A stretch of DNA of 64,000 nucleotides from positions 3,394,041-3,458,040 of the forward strand of contig CM038917.1 in the NCBI GenBank assembly GCA_021904315.1. Reading direction: 5' to 3'. Both the position numbers and the translations under genes were made by a program. The notes beneath the pieces are model-generated. The model searched no databases. It was not told where the DNA came from and saw only the letters and a list, made by a program, of their open reading frames with translations. Below are positions 35,201 to 46,298 of this stretch, piece by piece (the first letter of the stretch is position 1; each line of letters begins with the position of its first letter). The stretch is from Sphagnum magellanicum. Its lineage: Eukaryota > Streptophyta > Sphagnopsida > Sphagnales > Sphagnaceae.

Positions 35201-36214
35201 TCAATTGTGAATCCCAATCTTGCAATTCTAACATAGGATGGAAATTGTTTACTTTGAAAAACTTGTACAAATTGTTCATAGACACATTTCATTATTTCTC
35301 TCATTCCTTTCAACTTGTCTTTAACATGTGCATATAAATACCTAGCCATGTCTGCATGAAATTTCCATCAAGCCTTCAACAATGTACATATATATGCAAA
35401 AACTAGTTCACGTGTAGTAATAATACGCATTTTACGCATTATAATTATTGGAAAGTTTACTAAAACTATCATGAAAATGTGTAGGGAAATCTATTTCTCA
35501 AGTATGATCAAATGGATTTAAAACATTATTAAAAACCCCTACATGTTTTTTTCTAGAAGTTTGCTTTGCTATGATAATAACAAATCATATTGCAAGAGAT
35601 ATCTACATAGGAGGACTATGTTGGTTGGAACTAAAGCTTGAACCTTGCAACACTAACATTTACACAACCACATCCCAATTTGCTTGGAAGAATAAAAATA
35701 GAAACATGTGATAAATGTTCAACATAAGCTTTGACACCCATGCCCATGACAAGAATTTTAAACATATAATTAAAAACACTTTAGAAAGGAGACTATCATA
35801 TATAAGACAACATGTATCAACAATTTGCCCATTTAAATTCTAATATTTTGGAATGCACATGGTTAATTTGGTTAAATGTTCAACCAAGGATATTGCAAAG
35901 GAAATTTGGGAATTGTCAACATACCTTGATTTCACCAAACTGTGAATGAGGTTTTTGCCAATATTTGTAACATTATTATGAGCACCAATAAGACTAGAAT
36001 CATATGATAGGGAGAGAATTCGAACATTATTTCCCATGTCCTCAGGTAGCCACTTTTCTGGCCAACATATGGGCTCGTTTCTTCCATAAGTGGTGGTTGA
36101 TGTCCATGTTTCCTTCCACTCATCATTCCCAAATGCAATGCCGTGAAAAAAAATGATGACCAAATCTGGGTTTGATGAAATACATTTTGGATTGAGATCA
36201 TGCACTGGAATTAT
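31724..36214 (-). CDS. Alpha/beta-hydrolase-NB-ARC-LRR immune receptor (HNL-type NLR), 5' exon missing, early stop in LRR
   Basis: An NLR immune receptor with a lipase/SERAC1-like hydrolase in place of a TIR or coiled-coil domain. Minus-strand exons are 36214-35925, 34966-34549, 34100-33948, 33701-32670 and 32437-31724. The first four introns are GT-AG (958, 448, 246 and 232 bp), and every junction keeps one reading frame. Hydrolase exons carry LVIIFFHG, CWPEKWLPED, VRILSLSYDSS, the nucleophile elbow GYSFGG, FYGVPHAGG and DANHFTICRP, so serine and histidine of the triad are present. The 344-codon NB-ARC exon carries P-loop GMGGIGKTT, kinase-2 VLVVIDDV, RNBS-B KIIVTCR, GLPL (CGGLPLSIEVMG), FLDIACFFDG, and MHE where MHD is usual. 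The LRR exon opens VEGMSIIRCEE and has about six full 24-residue LRRs before a TAA that replaces a Gln codon. About 868 codons are visible. An upstream exon with the start codon is expected but not found. A shortened receptor or a young pseudogene are both possible. Confidence 0.85.
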
Positions 36215-36640
36215 CTACACATTGGAACACAATGGTCAATGTATTTTTTAGAGTTCACATCAATGTAGCATTCATAATCATCAAACACCATAAGATGAAT
36301 ACAAAATCATCAATTTTTGTAAGGAGAATAGTCATTTGAAGATAGATCAAATTAAACATAATAATACTAATTTTAAGAATGTATTCATTCATCATTTCTA
36401 CCTTGATTTTCAAGGTACCTACTATTCAATATATGTTTCTTGCCAAACTCATGACTACTATGTAATGTTGAAAAATTTTCAAATTTTAAAACATGGTTCA
36501 ACAATTTTAGCACATTAAATAAAATTTGAGTTCCCCAAACCACAAAACTTAGGTCCTTAGTGGATGTATGCATCCTATAATTTTACAGTCATATATATAA
36601 ATAAGTCTTCATTCGAAAGGCAAACTTTGGTAATGCTCCA
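36215..36640. other. Upstream side of the NLR gene
   Basis: The acceptor 'gtgtag' at 36215-36220 (minus strand) implies an upstream exon, so part of this interval or the next should hold the first exon and promoter. No convincing Met-containing exon with a donor could be picked. Confidence 0.35.
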
Positions 36641-37165
36641 CTATATTTTGGTTTGTCCATCATATATAAGGGGAAAACCAAAGAGAAGTTTGCATAATCT
36701 TCCACAAGAAAACAATAGTTTTAAGTTGAACTTCATTCAAGAAAGCTCAAGAAAAACAATTGTTGCAAAGAAAGCTTATCATGAAACCATATTTTCATTA
36801 GGTCTTAATTCTACAACCATACTTTAATAGTCCTTTATTGTAGTCTAGTTTGTCCATCATCTACAATTGAAAACCAAAAAATATTTTGGATGTCTTTACA
36901 CAAGAAGATATTTAAGTCAAAAACTCAATCAAAACTTTGAAAAGCTTGATATTTAATTAAAACGATCATCACAAAGAGAGTTTATCATGGAAAAATAGTT
37001 CATAAGTCTTGAGTCCACAACCATAAGTTGATAGTTCTTCATTCTATTTCAGTTTAACCATCATCTAGAACGGAACAACCAAAGAATAATTTGCACATTC
37101 TTATGAAAGAAGATAGTGACTTGAAGTCAAAACTCCATCTAAACTCAAGAAAGCTCATGAAACCT
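36640..37165. repeat. Tandem repeat, ~200 bp x 2.7, upstream of the NLR
   Basis: The phrase 'agtttgtccatcatcta' or its variant occurs at 36652, 36848 and 37052. Each is followed by 'accaaag/aaata', 'acaagaaga', 'caagaaagct' and 'agtttatcatggaa' blocks in the same order. The period is about 197-204 bp. Confidence 0.75.
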
Positions 37166-37183
37166 ATAGTAAAACCCCACCAT

Positions 37184-37650
37184 CTTGATGCTACTGAGAG
37201 AGAGAAGGGGGCCCAACCTCAATGGGTTCCGAACGTCTTGTTGTGCGATGTGGGAAAAGAGAACGCCACAAACATTCTATGAGAAAGTGCTGCACTTGGG
37301 ACAACAAAAAGCGGAACATCTTGATTCCTTCTTGCTACTCTCACAAAACACCAAATCCTTTGCTGCTTACATTATTGCCAGAAACTCTGATATTCTCTTG
37401 CCCCCTTACTCCCTTGCTTCCCACTCCATGTTCTCTCCATCTACTTAACTTCGCTTCCACATCTTTCTTCCTTGCTAGCTATTCCAACAAACCCTCTCAC
37501 AACATCTCCACCCATCTCTCTTTGAGTTTCCATTCCCGCAATCTCTTGGAGCACGCCTATGACCTCCCTCTCTCTGAAGATAGAGTTTGTAAGGTCCTTA
37601 CAAACTCCTTTCTACTTACGTGTCTTACCGAGAATTCCACCCTCAAATGA
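37184..37650 (+). other. GC-richer open stretch, function unknown
   Basis: The base composition rises clearly here relative to the AT-rich flanks. Overlapping plus-strand frames are open (for example 37222-37650, 142 codons, Ser/Leu/Pro/Thr-rich; 37185-37448, with LHLGQQKAEHLDSFLLLSQN). One could be a first exon with a targeting-type composition. No domain is recognised and no splice partner is found. Confidence 0.3.
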
Positions 37651-39240
37651 TCATTGCACACATTTCCTTATGATACTTCAATCCTGCACAGTGGTTAAGG
37701 CATATACCAGACACGTTCTAGCAGAGACGTCGTATGACACACGGCTGTTTGAAATCAGCGCACATGGAGCATGACCCCACGTCATTTTTAGGATTTTTTA
37801 AAAAGCCAAAGTGGCTACCATGCATAGTAAGATGTAGCAAAAGTGGCGATCTTCTCCAGGAAGATTTAGCCAAATCTGGCTATCAACCAGAAATCAAGTA
37901 TAAATTTTTAATCATCCTTCTATAGTTTTGGCTACTCACTGAAAACCAAATATACGAAAATGGCGGATTTTACGTTTTTTTCCCTCTCGCTTCTGCCTAC
38001 TGAAAACCTGCAAAATCACTTTTTTTTAGAATTTTTAGTTTTTAATTTCGCTTTTCGTACAAATTTCGCCAGTAAGAAAAGGACCGCCCCACAAGGATGG
38101 ATGCTCGTAACATTCAGGAAACCTGAGAGGAAGAAGGGAAGGAAAAAAAACAGATTTGTATGGAGAACCAAAAAAAAAAAGAAGATTGTGAACATAAGAT
38201 GCTGAAGTCTGATTTTGCCTTCTTGAGAAATTTTTTGGCCCCTCTTGAAGTGGACACTCAGAGCTCAGCGTTGTTGCTTTTGTTGCAAAAAACGTTGGAT
38301 TGCAATAGTAGAACAGCCTGATTCATTTGTTGATGTTCTGTGTGCATATTTGCCCAACTTCTCTGGCCGGAATTGTGATGCGGGCACATGGAATTACTAG
38401 TTTTCTAGAATGTATGCAATGGAGGTGGTTAGCCTAAGCTTCTTGAGATGCACATTTGGTGAGCTCAGCATCTGCACAACGTTCCTATCTTCCAAGTTTT
38501 AAAATCAGTTTGATTGTAATTTGTAATTCATTCCATCTGCACAATGGCTGGGTGCCATGTCACTTCCCTTGAATCCTTATACACAAAATGACAACAAAAT
38601 TGCATGCTTTTACAGGCACAGCTTCAAACTACCCCAAATGCAAGCTCCAGGAAACATCCAAGATTTCTATTCTCTGTTTTTCAGCCTGCCATCGAAGGCT
38701 TCTAAAGAGAGCAAAAAAGTAATCTCTTACAATATTAAGAGGAAGATAAAGAAGCTCTGCAATGCAATGACATTGGGGAGCAACTTACCAATTTTCTTGG
38801 TTCTTGTCCAGTGTCAGCTGATTTTTGGTGAGTTATTTAGATTCACTGCTCAACCTCCAGCTCCAATAAGTTCAAAATATTTGTTCTCTATTTTTCAACC
38901 TGCTGTTGAAAGCTTCTAAACCAAGCAAAAAAACTATAATGTAAATCTAAGCATTATCCTCTTAGGTTTTCTTTCTCCTGAGCTATGCCTGTACTTTCTA
39001 TTTACAGTTTCCTCTCCAGCTGGTCACCTCGTAGCTTGACAGAGCCTCACTTATGCACTGTGTTCTTCACGCTCTCACTTTGATCCTTGCATCTCCCCAT
39101 AAGGAACATGACAGCTGAAATAGGGATGATCTTTCTGATAAAAGAAGAAGCTGGCCACTGGCATCTCTAAAAGGGCAAGTTGCTGTAGAAAAAATGTTAA
39201 AAGGAAGCATGGCCCTAACTTTCTAAATGTAGAAGAAAAC
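37651..39240. other. Unassigned GC-richer interval with a short direct repeat
   Basis: A direct repeat of about 55 bp lies near 38667 and 38881: 'tattctctgtttttcagcct' against 'tgttctctatttttcaacct', each followed by 'gaaggcttctaaa'-like sequence. Near 37690 a 'gtggttaaggcat' motif resembles a tRNA-type A box. No gene is supported. Confidence 0.35.
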
Positions 39241-39247
39241 TCATACT

Positions 39248-40717
39248 TCACTTTGTTGCCATCTCCTGTTCATAGCCATTTTTGGTTGATCTGGGTTTCT
39301 CTTGCACCAGGGATCGAAGCTAATCAGTTCTAAAGCAATCCAAACACAAAATACTTTACCTGCCAAAGATAGGAATGGCACTGCAAGGAATACCTTGATA
39401 TGCTCATATTGGAAGTCAATTTCAGAAAATTTGGGCTTGCGCACGAGCTTGGTAAAGGAACTGATGAACTCTCCTATTGAGTTAGGGTCACCTTCTCCAG
39501 TCGCTCCTCGAGCTTGCTGTACATTGCCACGTACCACCAACCGTTTCAAGCCAGGGCAACCTTTGAGGAACACCTTAATCCCGTGACAAAATCTGACATT
39601 GGTGTTGTTGTAGATTCGAGCTCCGACAACACTACCTCCTCAAGAAGAGAAGCCCATTGTGACAACAACACCTGGTCAATATTTCCTTTCATGACGCCAT
39701 AGTCCAGAGTGATGGTAAGGTGTTTCAAGCAAGGAAACACCCAGCCTATGGCTTTGAGATGTAGTTGAAGGCCCTTGAACTGCAACTCCTTCAAATTGGG
39801 TATTTTGGAAAGAAAATCACGTAATCCTGGCCACTAGCTTTTAGCATAACTGAGATGGAGCACCTCTAACATGCCTGTCTTTAGTCCAATGTCCAACTCA
39901 GAAAAACTTGCATCCTTGATTCTTAGTATGCGTAAACTCCCTTTGCTCACAAGACCAAATGCTGGAGGGTGCAGTCCTTCAGTTCAAGGCTTTCCAAAGC
40001 CTCAGCCTCCAACATAATGGTGTCAACAGGTTTCGCTGTGCCGGTGGATTCAAACTGGAACGCCTTTAAAGTGGAGCTGGTGAGAGAGATTGTCCGCCAT
40101 GGAACTATGGAAGGGCTCTGGAGAGTGAAAGATTCCAGCTTTGTACATGCCAGGAGAAGCGAATGGAGGTCTGTTGCGGACACAGTGACCTCTCACAAAA
40201 TAAGAGACACGAGAGAAGGCCAGCTTTGAACAGTGAATTCCACGCCCATTACTTGAATGCGAAACAACCCCAAGATTTCGAGACAATTCATTTTTCCAAT
40301 TCTATCCAGCACGCTCGCATGTAAGCGATGGGGCCGGATAAAGCTCCGCACCATCAATCCATACCGCAGAATACGAAGAGAACTCCGAGCATGCAAGAGC
40401 CAAGAAATAATCACCCCCGCTGAAAATCCTTCTTGGGTCAACATGTACAAATCCTGCAGACGAGAAGTTTGCAGGATAGTCTCCGTGAGCAACACTTCCA
40501 AGCGTGCAGTCGTGAGGCTTTTGTACACTGGCGAACTCTTCCTACAGTCGCATCTCATAGTTTGCAAGTGATTACGCGCTGCCTCTCTCCACTTCCGACA
40601 TGTCCCCGAAGCCCTCACCACCTGCTTAACAGCTGCAATGTGCGACAGGATCGTACCAATCACTTGCACAGGAAAGTCTTCCATCCCTTTCGCGCGTCTC
40701 TCCTCTATCTTCCACAT
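39248..40717 (-). pseudogene. F-box/LRR (RNI-like) protein pseudogene
   Basis: F-box proteins are SCF ubiquitin-ligase adaptors that bind SKP1 through the F-box and a target through the C-terminal repeats. The minus strand opens with an F-box (MEDFPVQVIGTILSHI, then VRASGTCRKWREAARN). The likelier start is the second ATG at 40684, rather than 40717. Leucine-rich RNI-type sequence follows: GKMNCLEILGLFRIQ, SWPSLVSLIL, LLACTKLESFTLQS, LEALESLELKDCTL-like blocks, IPNLKELQFKGLQLHLKAI, VFPCLKHLTITLDYG and FLKGCPGLKRLVVRG. An in-frame TGA at 40195-40193 interrupts it; an Arg CGA altered by CpG decay would explain it. A frame change near 39950, a TAG at 39836-39834 and another frame change near 39575 follow. 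A GT donor near 39393 and a short last exon (39265-39248, ending MATK then TGA) are plausible. It resembles the Arabidopsis At1g10780-type F-box/RNI proteins from memory. Four separate lesions make a working protein unlikely. Confidence 0.75.
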
Positions 40718-42100
40718 CCATTTCCCAATTCTCTCTGGTTTCTATGCTGTTTGAGTCTTCCAGGAACAAGGAGTTGTAACCAAAAAGGAGGAGCGTGTGG
40801 AACACTTGTCCTCGGGATACAATGCACCTGACCGATTGCCCTAGGTGACAACACTCTTAACCTGCATAGCTCCTTCTCTAAGCTCAGCTCTCTTGCTTAA
40901 TCTACGGTAGCCTGCCTAACAACACATTCAAACAAGCCCCTTTGAACCAATCACCACCTCTACTAATACAAAGACAAGACAGCAATTGAGATTAGTATTG
41001 AGGACCACCAGATGCACTCAAGAATTCGAAGAGATCAGATGCACAGTAGCAAGACAATGAACAACGACAACATCCAAACATAGCCCTTTAGTTAAAATTA
41101 GCGCTTGAACACGAAAAATGGAGGCATACACTACAGCAGGGCTCACAAAATTTGATGAGTCTTTTTCTGTGAGTACCGATCCGGCAAAATAGCTACAGCT
41201 TAACAACTCTTACTGGACTGCCGTTTTCCACCCAAAATTGACTTCACGTTCACTGCATCCCATTCAACTCAGCCTGCTTCTCAGAGATCCAGATTGATAC
41301 CAGAGATCAAGTCTCCAACCTGCTCCTGTCCTCTTGCTCTACTCCCTACAGAATACCATTGCCAGCAGCCAGACTAACTCATCACCCTTATAAAAATCCA
41401 TTTTCTATTGCAATAACTTGCATTTTGCAAACAAAAGAAAAGGAAAAGAAAGTCACAAATCCAATTAAGAAATTGTTGTCAGCTTTTTGGAGCTCCTTGA
41501 TGGCTTCATGTTACTGCCGGCGACTCCAACTTTCCATATATTTCAGCACAGCCACAAAGGGCAAACATTAAATCGGTGAATGTTCTGTACAGACCTCAGG
41601 CCATAATTTTGCAGCTTTCAATGGCCTTCCATGGCATTTTGCCCTTTCAGTGAAGAGGGGCAAAACAATTGAGGGGCCCTTCACATGTGAAAGGCAACTT
41701 TTGTCATTATGTTGTGACCCCTTTACATTTAAGGCCTCCAGACCCGCTCCAATGTTTCCTCCAGTGTTTGGGGGGCGTTTAAGAGATGGAATGCAACAAT
41801 TTTTTGTGTTTTTGCCCCTTGAAACCTGGCAGGTACCAGGAGAAAAAAAGAAAAAAAATTGGAGCAAGTCTTTACTGTCAATAAAACCTTGGGTTTGTGC
41901 AAACCCTTATCGACTAAACCCCACAACCTCAGGCTTTGCCCTACACTTATTGCGCTACCTTCATCTTGAGCTTTCCACCTATATACTAGCACTAATAAAT
42001 GCAATCAAAACTCTAGTGTTTTTTCTGGTGACGACTTTTAGTAAAATTTCAACCTCCAATTTAAAGAGTAAATTTTTTATATAAATTTGTAAATTTCCTT
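40718..42100. other. 5' flank of the F-box pseudogene and unassigned GC-richer sequence
   Basis: The first few hundred bases would be the old promoter of the minus-strand F-box gene. Frames at 41359-41571 and 41650-42084 are open but show no family likeness. I see no bounded element. Confidence 0.35.
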
Positions 42101-45100
42101 TTTGGGGGGGGGGGAATTCGCCAAATTTTCATGCAATTTTTTCTTTCAGTCTTTTCGTACATTTCAACACAGTTTTGAGTACTCGAGAAGATTATCTGGA
42201 ATTTTTTCACATTTTGAGCTTTTTTTTCGTGTAAACATGTTGATAAGTAATGCTAAATTTGACTTTTATTTGCATGATTGCTAACGATGCTACATCAAAA
42301 ACCCACCCACAAAACTCTATGCTTTCTAACTGATTTCAACCCTAACAATCACTTGCATGTTACTCAACCAGAGGGAACCGTAAACCAACAGCCGCAATTT
42401 CTCCATCCATTGAAAGCCTGCTACCACTTAGGTATGGATGAATTTTAGTCTTGGATTGAACTCAGTCTTTGATGTTTTTAAGAATTAAAGAACGACAAAA
42501 GAAGATTGGTGCAAAGCACGTACTAGAGATGAATATATTTCTTTTGATTTTTTCTTTGTATTATGATAAATATTGGAATTGTACTAATACAATAGTGAAA
42601 CTCATGTCATTGTATAATCAACTTGATATTTTCAACACACTAAGGTTTTTAACTAGGCGGTGAGGGTTTTTCTAAAGTTACTATAAGGTAATTGCCATAG
42701 CTGTTTTTTGTTCAAGATGAAAATTGAATGTAATAATATGTTTACTTATGTTATTATTTGGAAACTAAGCTTTGTCATAATACAAAATTATTGTGTCTTT
42801 ATAACATCATTATGTGTAATGAAATACATTCTTTATGCCTAAGGAAACAAGTTTTGTATTATCATGTATATATGTGTATTGCAATGTTTTTCTATCATTC
42901 TTGAGCATTGAACTATGAATGTATATAATATATGATCAATTATTTTCATAAAATAATTTTTAATCACATGCATAACATGTAAAGATTTATATGCACACAC
43001 TATGTTTATATCTCTCAAAGATTTGTTTAGGTAGATTTGTGTAATTTGGGTACATATGTTTTGAAGATTTTATCATCAATCTATGTAAAGAAACTAAGGG
43101 GCAAGAAGGTTTTAAATTGGTCATTGGTTCAAGTTGGAAATATCAAGATTTCATGGATCATAAGTAATTGCATTATTATAATTTGATTATAATATTTCAA
43201 CATGAATTGATTCTTAATCAATGGACTATATATTGTAAGTCAATTTGTAGAACACATTGGGTTTGGAATAATATGATTATATGATTTGCATTGTAAAATT
43301 TATGATTTAAACCATATGAATGAAATCAATTGATGTTAAATTACCACCTATAAATAAATTCTTGCAATTTATTAGTCATAACAATAGAATATATGTAAAA
43401 CCTAATGCAAATGCATTTTCATATATTGACAATAACTTTGTTTGAGTTTGAAATAGTAACTCCTTGAACTTTATGACCAATAATAACACAACCCTTATAT
43501 ATATATATATAATTCATGTGTATATATATATTTGTAATTATGTCATTTAATACAAGTTCAAATCTTATATTTCTAAAAAAACTAGTCATATTTGATATTT
43601 TTTACTATTATCAGACTTTATGAATGTAATTATTGCATTGTTTCATTTATTGTTCCTTTTGGCATATCAATGTTGTCAATTATGAAAACCAAACTCCAAT
43701 TGCAATTTGTTTAATATGTTCAAAATTGGAATTTTTAATCCATCGTTTCCTGTATGTTTAAATTAAGAAGCATTTATATCCAATAAAACATTGAATATTT
43801 CATTTGATGCAAATAACTTTTGAAGCATTAAGTTATGGTAGTTTTTCACATTTGTATAATGAGTCCCAAAAATTGTCATTATGTCATTTATGCTTGAAAG
43901 TAATCCTCCTTTTAAAATTATGCAATGCAATAAAACATCATTGATTTTTGTTCGAATTGGTTGTCTACATTAAATGATATTAAAAAATTGTAAATATATT
44001 GAATCACTTACATGTCTCATTGAAAAATTAAAATGATGATGAGTCACATTTAACAAACATGGTGTTTTAGATAAATGGCAATGCCTACAACACTTTTCTC
44101 CATTAGAACATGAATGTTTACATATTGTTAAAGTTCTAATAACTCATCAACTACAATAGAACTAGATATAATATAATGGATTAATAACATTTTGAAAAGA
44201 TGTTTTAAATGTCATTCAATTATGCATAAAACAATATTTATCATCATATAGATATTTCATCAATCACAATTAAATTTGCCCAAGTTAATGTTTTTAGTTT
44301 TGAACTTGGTTATATGGTTGTAATTAGATATCTTTTTTTAGGTATTTTAAACATTGAGTGTATAACTATAAGTGCATGCGATGATAACCATGGAGCAATA
44401 GCTCATTTGTAGCTAGAAGCAATACCTATTTGCTTTGTAATTAAAATTGATGAATCAAGTGTTTTAAAAAAAATGTCTTCCAACTTCTAGGATGACTTTG
44501 AATTATGCAAAAAAATTATAATTTGGTTTTTCAAGTTAATAAATCAAAAGTGTGTTTTCATTCCCTGTTAACTATTAATATTTCAAATATATCATTGAAA
44601 GTATGATGAGGGAAGTTGATAAGAGGGTGTTGCTTTTCAAAATTGAACATGGAGACCTTCATGGATTTGAGAATTGGTTATAACTTGGATTTCATATGGG
44701 TGCAATTTTAACATCTTATTGAATAATTTTTAAATTTTTTTTTCATTTTCTAATAGCTTTCATGTTGCGTATTGATGAAGAAACTTATATAAAGATTCAA
44801 GATTTGGTAATAAATCCCAATTTTAACATTCTTGTACATAATATTGATGTCTATTATATTCTGAAATGAAATTCGTTTTTGAAAGTGATAACATATTGAA
44901 AAAAAACCTTTCATTATTATGAATTGGATGGAAATCTATGAAGCTTACCAATTTCTCATTTTTATAAATTATAAATGAAACTAGATTATCTTGTCCATAT
45001 TGTTGAAATGAAGGATGTAAGTTTGGAAATATTCATAGAATATTATGTTCTCAATAATTAGATGGTTTACATTTGTAAATGTCAATAGGATGGAATTTTA

Positions 45101-45484
45101 AAAATTGATTTTGATAGTAATTTAGTTTGAAGATGTGATGTTTTACCATCAATACATTTCATTGCTATAATTTTTTATATAATTAAAATGTGTAAACATG
45201 TTAATGCAGCTTTTGTTAATCATATATGTTTGGACATAATTTATGTAGAATTAAATTTCAGTTACAATGGTGAAATTTTTTTCTAAACCCAAATGAACTA
45301 CATTATTAACATTTAATTTTATACAACCTTGGGATTGACATTTCATTAAACATTTCAAACAAATGATGTGAATAGTGTGATCATGTAATTTGTAGCATAT
45401 TCATATGTGCACCCCATAACAACAATAATGTAAGATAATAAGCAACAACATTGTGATATACATATAAGATTTATAATATTGAAT
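42101..45484. other. AT-rich intergenic sequence
   Basis: It begins with a homopolymer G run (about 42102-42114). The rest is very AT-rich and free of open frames longer than about 65 codons. A short AT microsatellite lies near 43495-43515. I recognise no transposon ends. Confidence 0.5.
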
Positions 45485-45489
45485 CAAAG

Positions 45490-46298
45490 TGACGCGCCCC
45501 CAAGTTCCTTGTTAGACCCAAAAAAAGTCCAACTATGTTAAAAAGCAAAAATAGTTGGAACTTGGTGCCGCTCCCAACTTCCAGCACTAAAGGGGGGGTG
45601 AAAGGGGTGTGCTGAAAGCTCCGGGATTAGACTAGGAAGAGGGAAAGCTACTTAGTTATTTGATCCTGGATCCAAAACCAACCAACAAGTTAGTTAGAAT
45701 TCATTTTGCACACTTTTGGTGTTGGGACAAGCCACGAGCAACCTTGGACTCACTTGACTCACCACGGCCTGAACTCGGGGGAAGCCATAACCTTCCCCCA
45801 TATAGTATTTTCTGCATTTCTCTGTTGCACTTGCATCCCACTTTTTCCCGGGACTCCCAAAGTGGAGTCCTGAAACTGTCCTGGTTTGGACTCTTGGGAC
45901 TTTGGGCGTTCATAACTTCTCGTTCCGACCTCCGATCGGGACGAGGTCAAAAGAAAATTTGTAGCTCTCCTTGAGAGTTTTCCAACAGTGTGTCGCACTT
46001 CACCTACACACACCGAGATCGAGTCGATTCCCGATTTTTAGTGGTCAGGAGTCAAACTGCCAGTTTGACTCCCACCCCTTCTTTTGCGTATAACTTGTGC
46101 TTTAGATGTCCAAATGGCCCATGCAAGGCCATTTTTAACATGTTCAATTCGAGAACTTTCCAACGGTATAAAAAACAGCTCAATGCAAAGTGTTTTGACC
46201 CCTGAAATCGAGTTCTGAGTTTTTGAGAGTCCCGGAGGATTCCCATTTTTGGAGTGTGAGTGGAGATTTCACACTTCCTTCAAAGTGGGGTTGCGACA
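45490..46298 (-). repeat. 3' LTR of the chromovirus (809 bp)
   Basis: On the plus strand it starts TGACGCGCCCCC and ends GTTGCGACA; in element orientation the ends are TGTCGCAACC and GCGTCA. It pairs with 51605-52426. Confidence 0.9.
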
